64,000 nucleotides of DNA. It comes from Gonocerus acuteangulatus. Its lineage: Eukaryota; Arthropoda; Insecta; Hemiptera; Coreidae. The translations under genes were made by a program, and so were the position numbers. The stretch is from assembly GCA_946811695.1 (NCBI GenBank), contig OX328130.1, forward strand, positions 68,982,813 through 69,046,812, given 5' to 3'. Shown piece by piece: positions 11,067-21,900 of this stretch. The notes under the pieces are model-generated. The model saw only the letters and a program-made list of their open reading frames with translations, was not told the DNA's origin and ran no database searches. Each line of letters opens with the position of its first letter. Within the stretch, counting starts at the first letter, position 1.

Positions 11067-11831
11067 GGGTCTTTTTGCGAAGACCACATCCAGTTACTTT
11101 TGAAGTAGCAGTAGTGATTGTATCAGTGATTCAGCGCATGCGCATAACTCCTTTGCCTTCCTTTTGGAGGATTCCGATGTCCAATTGCTTTGGTTCTTGC
11201 TGGGAGTAAAGTAACCTTCAACAGTGAATTAGCTTTTGTGTATGAAAAAGCTCTGTTTATGTTAGTGAGAAAAATGAGTCTTTTACAATTAGTCCGCGAT
11301 GTTCCTGACAAAGAAAAAGGGATTGGTTTCTTACTCGGAAAAATTAATGGAATCCTATTAATTTTAGCGAGTTGGATAGACTAGAGTCGGTAAAATTAAT
11401 GTAATTCTATTAATTGCGAGTTGGATTGACTAGGGTTTTGATATCTTCTTGAGCGAGCGGAAACGCATAGCATGTAATACCTAATAAATGTAAAATATCC
11501 AAAAAAGAGAGAGAAAACGATTAAAATATGTTTGTTCACAAATAACTTGTTTGTTATCCTTCATAACCTGCAAAACAGTCAACTTTAATGCTTAATAACT
11601 TATTTCATAGTTGAGAGAATTGATTTTGATCATATTAACCTTTTTATTATTAAATATTGCTTGCCATTATCTAATATCAATTATAACCGTAGATAACGAG
11701 TCAAGAAGTAGTAGATAACCAGCAAAGAACCTATAAGCTAATCAGTAAGCTTATCAGCGAGTACGAGTAACTGTTATAAATCACTACTGCTACTTCAAAA
11801 GTAACTGGATGTGGTCTTCGCAAAAAGACCC
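11067..11831 (+). mobile_element. TIR transposon family F copy F1 with 8-bp TSD
   Basis: Terminal inverted repeats of about 53 bp begin GGGTCTTTTTGCGAAGACC. The 8-bp duplication CATCCGTC is at 11059-11066 and 11832-11839. No transposase is encoded. An 8-bp duplication fits hAT, Merlin or P superfamilies; the GGG ends do not decide between them. A second copy with its own duplication is at 37346-38131. Confidence 0.85.
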
Positions 11832-12154
11832 CATCCGTCTCCCAACGGGTATAGTTTAAAGAAGTAACCATATGTATGGTTATATGATGTTAAGGCTGGT
11901 GAGGCTTTAAGTTTGCTAAGTTTACACCTTTCCCTCTACGAGCATCGCGGTAGTTTAGCCAACATCCGTCTCTCGAGACGGTAAGAGCGGGTTTTCTCAA
12001 TGACACTCCGTCTATAAGACGGATGTTCCCACTAGCGTACGTTCCGAGTAGCCATCTGCTACACGGGTGTTCCGATTAATCTACTCATTGTGACGCACAC
12101 TTACGCAGAACTTCAAGCAATGCGTACTAAAATAAAATATTAGGATTCAGTAGC

Positions 12155-12450
12155 GTACAAAAACACATTTTTTTACTAATTATAATTTTTTACTAGTTTA
12201 TATTTTCGTAAATTTTTCTTAGTCTAAATTTTTGCAAGTTTTTATTAGTCTATTACTTTTGTACTTTTTTTCTAGTCTAATTCTGCCAGTTTTGACTTTT
12301 TCTATTTTTTCTCATGGTAATCTTTTACGAGTTTACATTTTCGTGACTTTTTATTAGTCTACATTTTCAAAAATATTTACTACTCTATTATTTTTGTATT
12401 TTTAATTTTGCAACTTTTTTCTCGTTGTAATTTTTTACTGTAAATTTGAC
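12155..12450 (+). repeat. Degenerate ~27-bp tandem repeat
   Basis: Repeated 'tttttattagtctaat', 'ttttcgtaa' and 'ttttgcaag'-like blocks, T-rich on the plus strand, lie inside the piggyBac-like element. Confidence 0.6.
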
Positions 12451-12889
12451 TGAAATTAATTTAATAAAACTAAAAAAAAAAAGAAAGAGAAAAACCCTGC
12501 ATAGGCAGAAATAATTTGGGCTTCCTATACAAATATTTCATAATTTTAACGAAATTCAGAAATAAATATTTTTCTTTTGAAGCATTTATTTTTCCTTTAA
12601 CAAACAATTATTAGATAAATGATAAGTGACTTAAAAATAATTATAGGGTGTTGACAATGTGGAAATCAAGGTACCCGTCTTAGAGACGCATGTTCCTACT
12701 AATAGAAGAAAAAAAGATGTTCCGCTGGAAGGGTTAATTGCATTAAACAGTACAATGATTAATTTAGTAAAAAAAGATAAGAAAATGAGACACGTATTGG
12801 TTATAGTGTTTCCAAGAGCGAACGTCGAGGAAGAGGATGGATTAATTTCTGCTCAGTATACTGTAAGTTTTCTGTTATGGTGGCTTTGT

Positions 12890-14190
12890 ACGGCCGTACA
12901 TTTTTGGCTCTTGTATCTATGCTATAGTAATTTTTTCCAATATTGTCGGTTTTCTCCACAAAGAAACATTGCAGACATTTTTGGTTATATTATCTATGCT
13001 ATAGTCATTTTTTCCAATATTGTCGGTTTTCTCCACAAAGAAACATTGCAGACATTTTTGGTTATATTATCTATGCTATAGTCATTTTTTCCAATATTGT
13101 CGGTTTTCTCCACAAAGAAACATTGCAGACATTTTTGGTTATATTATCTATGCTATAGTCATTTTTTCCAATATTGTCGGTTTTCTCCACAAAGAAACAT
13201 TGCAGACATTTTTGGTTATATTATCTATGCTATAGTCATTTTTTCCAATATTGTCGGTTTTCTCCACAAAGAAACATTGCAGACATTTTTGGTTATATTA
13301 TCTATGCTATAGTCATTTTTTCCAATATTGTCGGTTTTCTCCACAAAGAAACATTGCAGACATTTTTGGTTATATTATCTATGCTATAGTCATTTTTTCC
13401 AATATTGTCGGTTTTCTCCACAAAGAAACATTGCAGACATTTTTGGTTATATATAGTCATTTTTTCCAATATTGTCGGTTTTCTCCACAAAGAAACATTG
13501 CAGACATTTTTGGTTATATTATCTATGCTATAGTCATTTTTTTCCAATATTGTCGGTTTTCTCCACAAAGAAACATTGCAGACATTTTTGGTTATATTAT
13601 CTATGCTATAGTCATTTTTTCCAATATTGTCGGTTTTCTCCACAAAGAAACATTGCAGACATTTTTGGTTATATTATCTATGCTATAGTCATTTTTTCCA
13701 ATATTGTCGGTTTTCTCCACAAAGAAACATTGCAGACATTTTTGGTTATATTATCTATGCTATAGTCATTTTTTCCAATATTGTCGGTTTTCTCCACAAA
13801 GAAACATTGCAGACATTTTTGGTTATATTATCTATGCTATAGTCATTTTTTCCAATATTGTCGGTTTTCTCCACAAAGAAACATTGCAGACATTTTTGGT
13901 TATATTATCTATGCTATAGTCATTTTTTCCAATATTGTCGGTTTTCTCCACAAAGAAACATTGCAGACATTTTTGGTTATATTATCTATGCTATAGTCAT
14001 TTTTTCCAATATTGTCGGTTTTCTCCACAAAGAAACATTGTAGACATTTTTGGTTATATTATCTATGCTATAGTAATTCTTTCTAAAGCCATATTGTCTG
14101 TTTTGTTTTTTTTTATCCATAGCGACATTGTTCATTTTTGGTGCTTGTATCTATGCTATATTAATTTTTTCCCAAAGCAATATTGTCTTA
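12890..14190 (+). repeat. 77-bp tandem array (~15 copies)
   Basis: The unit runs from 'tatgctatagtcatttttt' through 'ccaatattgtcggttttc' and 'aaacattgcagacattttt'. Unit starts are 77 bp apart. One copy near 13450 lacks about 10 bp, one near 13545 has an extra T, and units at both edges are diverged (e.g. 14080-14190), as is typical when homogenisation acts on the middle of an array. The overlapping open frames (71 codons, repeating) are a by-product of the unit and not genes. Confidence 0.97.
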
Positions 14191-14309
14191 AACACAAATA
14201 GAAAATTCTGTTCTGTGTAAAACATATTACACTATACACAAGTTCGCGGAGCACAAGTTGCATCATTGTGTCTACCTCATAGGAAGGTTTTCCTAACTAT
14301 AAGGAGAAA

Positions 14310-14515
14310 CAGATAATCATCAACTTTATGATGAAGCAAAGAAACTGGCAAGACAGGTGGCCAAAGAACCCCTTTTGTTGACCAGCCTGTGGAATATCTC
14401 TAACTCTAGCCAAAGGAATCATTGGTGACTGGACGAAGATAGAACACCTAGGCATTTGGCAAAGAATCCAAACGCAAAGACATTCAAATCGTTTCCTGAG
14501 CAAGATAGTCAGGAA
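14310..14515 (+). pseudogene. LINE fragment downstream of RNase H, broken
   Basis: The frame YDEAKKLARQVAKEP, reminiscent of the NExADxLARxG end of RNase H, shifts into GISLTLAKGIIGDWTKIEHL followed by GIWQRIQTQRHSNRFLSK. This resembles the post-RNase H linker of R1/LOA-type elements. At least one frameshift near 14390. It is cut off at 14515 by dispersed repeat J. Confidence 0.65.
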
Positions 14516-14775
14516 ACGATAGATCGATACTATCGGTTAAAAATATCGATAGTAATTCGATAATGTCTTCCCCTATTCCATAAGCAACTGTCCAATGAAG
14601 AATTTAATGTTATTGGATTGAATTATCTTTTACTTGCAGTATTAGGAATATTTACAAGATTACACAAAGGTTTAAAACGAAAAACAGATTTATTTTTAAA
14701 AAATATCAAAAGACACAAAAAAGTGCAATTATTTCAAACTGTTTTAATTGTGCTCCTTGAGCCGCATATTATCGG
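14516..14775 (+). repeat. Dispersed repeat family J, copy 1
   Basis: Starts with 'cgatactatcggtt' and 'tatcgatagtaattcgat', and contains 'ggattgaattatctttta' and 'tatttcaaactgttttaa'. A second copy on minus is at 44712-45030. Protein frames in the two copies differ mostly by non-synonymous changes, so I treat it as non-coding. Confidence 0.65.
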
Positions 14776-16405
14776 AAAGGAAAAACAATATTTCCGCTTT
14801 TCTTTGGCTCAGTCTGGTCCCCTGCCCCCTTTCTGGTGCTGAAAATACACGTTCTGAGGCTACAGACGAGCCTGGAACACAAAGTTATTTCCTGGCTACA
14901 TTATGTAGTTGGTTGTATTCACCAGACTGTTCTTAATCAGTATTTAATTCACAAGACGTGTCCGTATTTAATAACAACAACTTAGCTAATAGGAATTCTA
15001 AATCCATTTCTTCATCATCCCTGAATATGGATTGGTAAATGTGCTGGACCTGGGGTGATGAATTCCTTATGATGATGAAGTTGTGAAAGCCCTCGGTTCG
15101 GCACAAGTTCAAAGGAGGATCCAAGGGGGGATGGGGTTCGAGGCCCCCCCACCACCGTCTTTTAGGCACGTAATTATCGGTTTTATGCTAATTATCTATT
15201 CGTGGCTTCGCCATTAACACTTTGAATCTTGATTAAGTTTTGGAGGAAAAAAAAAATCTTTTCGTCTTTCTTTTCTACATTAGAAGTTTCTTATTAGTAA
15301 CGATGAAGAAGGACGTAGACAAAATAAAAGCGAACGCTGTAATATGCAGTAATTTCGCCTGTAAGCACTGACTCACAAACACAACAAATATACAAACATT
15401 TTTTAAAAGAATTTATATTAAAGACTGGCTAATTAGTCCCAAAAAAACTGTACTGCTTGTTTCCCTATTTGATATAAAACATCCAAAAATATTCACCAAC
15501 TAAGAAAGGAATGAGGCACTTAATTAATAATAATTGGTTTGTTTCTGTATTTAAAAAAACAAATTGTTATAACTAGAACCAATAATATAACTACATGTAA
15601 AATTTATGTCTGTAATTTTGATAAAAATATAAATATGTGTAACTGCGTCGAATGGTTCTGTAAGGCCCCATATTCTTTTGGACGTAGTGTAAGTGAATAA
15701 AGATTAGAGAATAGGTTGGTTGTCAAACACTGCAGGTTTGGGAACAACGAATCCGCAAACGCTAAGTCAGGGTCATTAAAACTAGGTCTATGATTGGTCG
15801 AAAGTTTCCTGATCCAGCCACGAGCTAGAGCAGAGGTGGGGTAAAGAGTTTAAAAAGGGCTGGCTTATTAGGGTGAAATTAAACCAAAAGTCCGGGTCAA
15901 TTGAACCAAAAATATCATAAACTCAACCAAAATCTTTTAATGAATTAATTATTATTTATTACATCACACTAACAATATTGCACATTTTTTATGCACCTAT
16001 CGAATATAATTATACCGATTATTTTCACAACCATAGCTACAAAAAAAAAAAAAAAACGGTAGACATACATTGTTTTTTCTTTCTTTACCAATACTTTTTA
16101 TTTTATTTTATCAGCTGATTTAAAAGCTTTTGCCTTATTATTATTATTATTATTAGCGTCCGTTTTTACGTCAAATTGTAATGTTTTTGGATTGTATATT
16201 ATTGATTGGCTTATATTCCTAATTTTCCAGGTGTATCAGTATAATTTGCCGCTTATACGACCTTTTTTAGCTTTGTTAGAAGATGTTACCTTTGGTAAAG
16301 GGCGTATTTGACAAGAAGTACAAGAATATTTATATGATTTTGATTAGTTTTGCCAATAAGTGTGCAACCGCTTTACTAGGAGACGTCAATTTTATAGTAA
16401 GTCTA

Positions 16406-16454
<49 letters not shown>

Positions 16455-16689
16455 TTATTTTTGTTATAAAGTGCTAGATACGCAAAAACAATAGTTATAT
16501 TTTTATTTTCATAAGTATTTTTTTACTTAAACCGAAGATGCATGCGACTGTTTGATGCTCTCCTTGGCTCAACCGATTATAGGATTGATGATTCAATTGA
16601 CCCTTGTGACTTTATTGTTTTTATTACTGAATAATAAATTAATAAAATATTATTTTACTATTATTGAAGCTGGGAATTAAACATTATGA
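14776..16689. other. No gene recognised; simple repeats
   Basis: A GC-richer patch is at 15045-15170. (TTA)n is at 16135-16155 and a ~45-bp (TA)n at 16408-16453. No ORF has family resemblance. Confidence 0.6.
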
Positions 16690-17458
16690 AGCGCAGCTGT
16701 AGTTCGCGATTCAAGAATTAATAAATTTTCTTTAAACCATGAATACTCCATCTATACTGCTGAGTTGCTCGCCATTCTCAAATCACTAAGTATCATTATT
16801 CCAAACGGTACAAAACTTTATGTATTCTCTGACTCTCTTTCAACATTATTGTCAATATCTAAGCTGGCTTCCACACATCCATTCATAGTTGAACTTCGAA
16901 CTACCCTAGATAATTTTCAGAAAAATAATACACAAGTTATATTCACATGGATACCAAGTCATTGCGGTATAACAGGGAACGAAATAGCAGATGTTCATGC
17001 AAAATTGGCTATTAAAGAAGCCAATTCGATCATAAATTATGTACCTAGGAAGGATTTAATTTGCTCTATGAAAAAGAATTTTCGCTCTACCTGGGATGGT
17101 GAATGGCGGCAAATTAGAGAAAAGAAGCTAAGACAAATCAAAGCATCAGCAACTACCTGGGTGGCTTCAATACGTGCGGCTAGAAGGGAAGAGGTAGTTC
17201 TAACACGCCTCAGAATCGGACACACGAGGCTTACACACTCACACTTAATGACAAAACATCTACAAACTTTTTGCATCACCCGTGGAACTGAATTAAGTGT
17301 TAAGCATATACTGACAGAGTGTAGAAATTATGAAATTGAAAGAAGAACTCACGATATTTCAGGAACATTAGGATGAAATATTGGGTGATACCAAAACAGC
17401 AATAAGCAATTTAATCGATTTTATGAAGGAAACCGGTCTATTTAATAAAATATAACAA
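16690..17458 (+). pseudogene. LINE RNase H and C-terminal region (Jockey-like), broken
   Basis: Starts after a stop with VVRDSRINKFSLNHEYSIYT and AELLAIL, then VFSDSLSTLLSI (RNase H DS motif) and TWIPSHCGITGNEIADVHAK, the classical RNase H signature with the NExAD acid. The tail is EVVLTRLRIGHTRLTHSHLM, then SVKHILTECRNYE. The frame ends at 17376 (TGA), but the expected end DTKTAISNLIDFMKETGLFN continues in another frame to a TAA near 17455, so one frameshift lies near 17370. This gives the last third of ORF2 of a Jockey-type element. RT is absent. Same lineage as the insertion at 2047-3221. Confidence 0.88.
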
Positions 17459-17467
17459 GTAAAATAA

Positions 17468-18240
17468 TTACATCATGAACAGCGGAAGCCCTTGAGACAA
17501 ATGCTTTACAATATTCTCGGACAGCCAAGCCGCTATAAGGGCATTAGCTCTAAACAGAATAAAATCTAAGGTCGTACAGGAGTGTAAGGATAGCCTGAAT
17601 AATCTAGGCAGGAAAAACGGGGTTAAACTACAGTGGGTACCAGGGCACTCTGGCATACCTGAGAATGAGAAGGCTGATGAATTGGCTAATATAGGTGCAT
17701 CCATGACACCTTTTTCACCAGAACCAATATGTGGAATTGCACCGGCTGTTGCCAGATTGAGCATCCGTAGGTGGGCTGAAGCTGAACACAAGAGGAAATG
17801 GAGCAGAAGTGCTACCCAGAGACAGGCGAAGCAATTTTTGGTCTTTGCGGATAAGAAAAGAACGGATTCACTGCTTAATCGATGTAGAAGCAAGGTGAAA
17901 CTACTGACAGCCCTACTTACAGGGCACTGCAAACTACGGAGACACCTCTACTCCATGGGACTCTCCAATACAACATGGTGCAGATTGTGCTCTGAGGACG
18001 ACGAGACCCCATACCATATTGTATGCAGATGCACGACGCTGGCAGCCAAGAGGTATTTGCACTTTGGGACGGCGATAATTGATGATCCAAGGAGGATACC
18101 GGAGCTGAACATCACAACGTTAAGGAAGTTCATCTCTGATACGGGTCTGGCATTGTAACAGAACGACACGTCAGGTGGCACAATAGGTCTTATAGGCCTT
18201 GGTGCGGCTCCCCGGTTAGCCGGGCACCTGGTTTCTAAAA
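17468..18240 (+). pseudogene. R1-like LINE RNase H/zinc-knuckle end plus 3' UTR
   Basis: From about 17495 the frame reads FTIFSDSQAAIRALALNRIK and then QWVPGHSGIPENEKADELAN, a clean RNase H signature. The linker IRRWAEAEHKRKWSRSATQR follows, then LTGHCKLRRHLYSMGL and the cysteine motif WCRLC-x8-YHIVCRC, ending FISDTGLAL at 18158. An in-frame stop sits at about 17492. The 3' UTR contains 'ggtgcggctccccggttag' and ends in 'aaaatctaaaaaatctaaat'. RT is missing. It begins directly after the previous fragment and is a different lineage. Confidence 0.88.
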
Positions 18241-19351
18241 ATCTAAAAAATCTAAATATAACAAACATCATGCATTAATTTAGGAGGCTATAGATCCTCT
18301 CCGGACCTCTCCACAACATATGTAACTGTAACAAAGTATACGAGTAACCTTGTGAAGCTGGGGCTGCCTCGCCTCAGCTGAGAGTGGTAATCTTAGTCAA
18401 TATAAAATACTAATTATTATTTCTTCCAAATTCTCTTAATCCTTTCCATAATAAATGCATATTTCAATAAATTCAATTCATAAAATTCAAATAGATTCCA
18501 ACCATTAAGTTTTTTTTTCGTTTAACGGTGAACATGACCCATGTGGTTGATTTCACCCCCCCCCCCCCAAAAAGAAAAAAAAAAGTTATGAATTCATAAA
18601 CCTATAACAATTGAAATTTTATTAAAACATGTAAATATTATTAAATATTTTCTCACCATTAGGAAAAAAGTGTGTATGTCTAAATATACAAAAACCGCGT
18701 TTTTTTTTTAAATATATTTTATCACAATGATCCAAAATGTATGCATGTCACTGATTAATGTATGAGAATCTAATTCTAAGATAACGATTCATTTTTTTCT
18801 ATTTATTAAGTCGACTGGTTCAATTGATCCACTCTTCCCTTCTAGAAATTACAGAATAACTGTTTGGATTACAAAGTCGTGCATAATGAACAGAGTAAAC
18901 TCTGTGTCTCAGAGACTCAGTGCAACTTTTGAAAGATTACACAGTTTGTTCATAAATATTTCTGTTGAAACTACTTGTAAATGCATATCCAAAGAGGAAT
19001 AACAAGCACTAGGCTGCAAAGATACTGGATAATTGTATCAAGAAGTTAGTGAATGTAAACAGAAGTGATAGTGACAAGTTGAAAACTCTCTTCAATAACT
19101 CCATTGTCTATTGTCACTACTTTCTGCACTGTATTCCGCTTGATCACACTGTGTACTCTACAGAGTTTAGGAGCAAAGTGTGCCTTCCAGTGTTCTGGAA
19201 TTTCTACTTTCAACAAGTAATCATTAGCAGAGAAATTAATTCAATAATTAGTCACAAATATAAAACAGCAAAATTATTCTTGTTTATTTTGTATTTACAT
19301 TGTCTATTTTAGGATAATTCTTTAGCAATGGACTACACCATTTTTATGAGT
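18241..19351. other. No gene recognised
   Basis: AT-rich with C14 and A runs at 18545-18590. The short frame at 19049-19312 resembles nothing I recognise. Confidence 0.6.
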
Positions 19352-19755
19352 AACTAGCTATTACCCGGCGTGCTATGCTACACCCTCTTTCTGCATCTAT
19401 AAAGCAAAAATAAATTACAAACCAAATAATTAATATTAAAATCTAATAACGCAAATCTGTAACTATTTGGGTTCATTGTTTCGAACTCCTGATCTCCGAA
19501 CTGTGAGTCATAGACGATTTTAACCTAGCCTATGACTCTACCCATGTCAAGACCTGCCTGTGTGCCACGTTTGGTAAAAATCGGTCAAATGGTGTGGATT
19601 TGTATAAGGAACAAACATACAGACAGACAGCTGGTAGACGTTTTTCACTTAACCTACGAGACTTCCCGTATAAGACCTACCAGTATTCCAAGTTTGGTTA
19701 AAATCGGTCAAGCAGTATGGATTTGTATAAGGAACAAACAGACAGACACGTGATT

Positions 19756-19816
<61 letters not shown>
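19352..19816 (+). repeat. Dispersed repeat family D copy D2 plus (TA)n
   Basis: Begins 'tagctattacccggcgtgct', contains two internal units ('gtgtggatttgtataagg', 'acagacagctggtaga') and ends 'cagacacgtgattta' followed by about 60 bp of TA. Confidence 0.8.
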
Positions 19817-19820
<4 letters not shown>

Positions 19821-20026
19821 TAGCTTAATACCCGTGCTTCGTCACGGCAGATAAGCAGTTATTTTGTTGCGTTAAATAATGTAGCGTCAAAATTATTTTT
19901 ATTTATTTTTGTGTTTTGTATTTTGTACGATAAACACACAGAGTTAAGTCTTCTAAGAGATCAGGAATTGGTTGTAAGTTTATATATTATTATGTATCCA
20001 TTTAAATTAACGTTGCTAAATACGTT
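19817..20026 (+). repeat. Dispersed repeat family C, 5' fragment
   Basis: Starts 'gactagcttaatacccgtgc' with 'ttcgtcacggcagataag' and 'gcgttaaataatg', the 5' end of family C. Confidence 0.75.
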
Positions 20027-20147
20027 GCTTCTGTGTAAGTTGGCTACTGTCAGTTTCCTGTGATTTGTGATGCTAATCTATTCCATTTCTTCGAGATGTA
20101 CGTAACCGCGCTAAGATGACGCAGTTCCTGCGAGTCGGACTTTTTTT
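20027..20147 (+). mobile_element. Helentron/DINE-1-like subfamily A, 3' end only (A4)
   Basis: Nearly identical to the last 120 bp of copy A1: 'gcttctgtgtaagttggct', 'accgcgctaagatgacgc', then the GCAG-TTC-CTGC stem-loop and 'gagtcggactttttt'. Confidence 0.8.
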
Positions 20148-20149
20148 AT

Positions 20150-20789
20150 TTTTTTTTTTATTTTTTAAAGTAACTCCACAAAGTTGTTAGAGGTGCTCCA
20201 CAAAATTATTTAAAACATTAACGAATATTTGGGACGTTTCCAACCTTTTTAGGTTTGTCATCGGGTATTTTATATTAAGTGTTAAGGTCTATAATACTTT
20301 TTAAATATCATAAGGTCCATAAATTTTGAATTTTATGAGTGTATGTTAAATCCGGGTAAGAATTATCATACTTTTAAATTTACGTTTATGTATGTAGTTG
20401 TTATTTATGTACAATTATTATTTATTAAATTCCGAGCCCTGTTATATTTTGCGCCGTATTGTATGTTATTGTAGAGTAGTTTTTGTCCTAAGTTTTTTTT
20501 TTTTTTTTTTTTTTTTTCAGTTCCTTCGACTACTAGGAGGGTCACTAGCACAATTTTATTAAATTAGTATTTACAAAATGAAAAATTGAAAAACACACCA
20601 ACAATTTATTGACATACCATTTCTTACTAAACTCAAGACATCAGATAGATAAATGCCTTTTGCATCTATTTAGAAGAGGTAACGAAAGTAAAAGACAGCC
20701 GCAACTTATTATTTTTAAGTGTTATATGGAGGGTTCAGAGCATATTTATTTTTAATATTTCTTTAATTATTTATTTGTTTATTTTAAAC
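20150..20789. other. No gene; degenerate hammerhead-like motif on minus
   Basis: T runs at 20140-20165 and 20490-20517. On minus, 20228-20262 reads CCGATGA, a stem 'aaacc'/'ggttg', then GAAACGTCC, close to a hammerhead core with one core mismatch and weak stem I. Otherwise unannotated. Confidence 0.4.
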
Positions 20790-20898
20790 TATTTAATTAT
20801 GATGATTAGATAGTTAGCCGTCGAGGTGATAAGTAAAGATGAAATGGTTGGGATTCGGCTAAAGAAACCTCAATATGATTTTTTTTATAAAAAATCTA

Positions 20899-20947
20899 TA
20901 TTTTGGACGTTTCGGCTACTCATTGGTAGCCTTCGTCAGCTAAAATG
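20899..20947 (-). ncRNA. Hammerhead-ribozyme-like motif, left arm
   Basis: On minus: CTGACGA (20939-20933), one extra A, stem II GGCTAC/GTAGCC with loop CAATGA, then GAAAC (20913-20909) and GTC with the expected cleavage point after C. Stem I pairs 'attttag' with 'caaaat', with a bulged A. Stem III is reduced to the AC/GT step, as reported for Penelope-associated hammerheads that may work as dimers. The extra A before stem II may weaken it. Confidence 0.5.
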
Positions 20948-21508
20948 ACAAGAAAAACAGAAATTAATACAAAAAAAAAATGTTATAATTGACTTAAGTA
21001 ACAGAAATTTAAATACACTTAACTTATTATAAAATAATAATTTGGCCTTAAATTCATAGAATGAGGAGAATGAAAATCAAATGAAACATAACAAAAAGAA
21101 GAAAAAGAGGCTATTATATTGAAGTCTGTATCGGTAAATAGGTGCTAATAGTAACATTAATTAATTATAACAAACAAATAAGATACTACATACCTATGGA
21201 AATGCCTGGAGGCAGAGGAAGACCAATGTTGACAGTTAAGTCACCATAGAGGAAGTGTCTAAGAAAAAAGGAATCTACTAGGGTAAATGAAACTGAAAAC
21301 AAACCAGGTGGTGGGAGAAAGGTCGGTTGGGATCAAAAGGCCAGTTTATGACATTTTATGACAGGAAAGGAGAGAAAGGTGTTAATGGAAGGATACACGA
21401 GGGATAAAAGACCAAATTGTTCTTTTATAATAAGTTAAGTGTATTTATATTTCTGTTACTTATGTCAATTATAAACTTTTTTTTTTGTATTAATTTCTGT
21501 TTTTCTTG

Positions 21509-21557
21509 TCATTTTAGCTGACGAAGGCTACCAATGAGTAGCCGAAACGTCCAAAAT
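21509..21557 (+). ncRNA. Hammerhead-ribozyme-like motif, right arm
   Basis: Same motif as the left arm in opposite orientation: CTGACGA 21518-21524, stem II GGCTAC (21526-21531) / GTAGCC (21538-21543), GAAAC 21544-21548, GTC 21549-21551. Core and stem II are unchanged between the two arms. Confidence 0.5.
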
Positions 21558-21639
21558 ATAGTTTTTTTATAAAAAAAATCATATTGAGGTTTCTTTAGCC
21601 GAATCCTAACCATTTCATGTTTACTTATTTAATTATATT

Positions 21640-21900
21640 CTCCCCCCCCTCTGAATATTGTATCATCATTGCTCCAATCCAATTATAATTTATTTACATA
21701 TTTACTTATGTTTTATTTTCTTATTTAAGACTTTACTAATAATATTTGTATTCGTTTTTTTCTGCTTTTGTTTGTTCTTTATTTATAGTCATATTTTTAG
21801 GTTAAATTTGTTTATTCAATCGTATGTATTTATTTTCATTCTTATGGGACGAAGTCCCAGAATAAAGTATTTTTTTCATTCATTCATTCATTCACAACTT
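21640..21900 (+). repeat. LINE-like 3' end with (CATT)n tail
   Basis: Hairpin 'gggacgaagtccc' followed by 'agaataaagtat', T run and (CATT)n at 21876-21893. A hairpin, AATAAA and short tandem tail is a usual 3' end of R1/LOA-type LINEs. No coding part is attached. Confidence 0.45.

Larger units (their letters stand above)
11045..12733. mobile_element. piggyBac-like non-autonomous element (TTAA target)
   Basis: It is flanked by TTAA at 11041-11044 and 12734-12737. Terminal inverted repeats are CCCTTCCAACGGAACATC at left and, on the other strand at right, CCCTTCCAGCGGAACATC (17 of 18). Subterminal 'catccgtct' and 'agacgg' motifs recur at 11832-12030. TTAA duplication with CCC...GGG ends is the piggyBac hallmark. 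It has no transposase ORF and a ~27-bp degenerate repeat inside. A 765-bp transposon is nested near its left end, so the element itself is about 0.92 kb. Confidence 0.75.
20801..21625. mobile_element. Palindromic Penelope-like element (E3) with 11-bp TSD
   Basis: Inverted arms of about 220 bp lie at 20829-21050 and 21411-21625, around a ~360-bp spacer. The duplication TATTTAATTAT flanks it at 20790-20800 and 21626-21636. Each arm carries 'ggttgggattcggctaaag', 'aaacctcaatatgat' and a hammerhead-like core. Inverted pLTR-like ends, variable-length duplications and hammerhead motifs are known of Penelope-like elements. No RT or endonuclease frame survives here, so the class is inferred. Confidence 0.6.

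Noticed and set aside
12890..14190. CRISPR-like regularly spaced repeats
   Set aside because: The 77-bp units are head-to-tail without unique spacers; the same is true of the 65-, 39-, 33-, 44- and 116-bp arrays. No cas genes.
14618..14842. Apparent conserved protein shared with 44592-44897 (NYLLLA.LGI..RLHKGLK)
   Set aside because: Differences between the copies are mostly non-synonymous and the frame has an indel, so this is DNA-level similarity of dispersed repeat J.
17468..18271. Minus-strand ORFs opposite the R1-like fragment
   Set aside because: The plus frame carries the RNase H signature; the minus frames are shadows.
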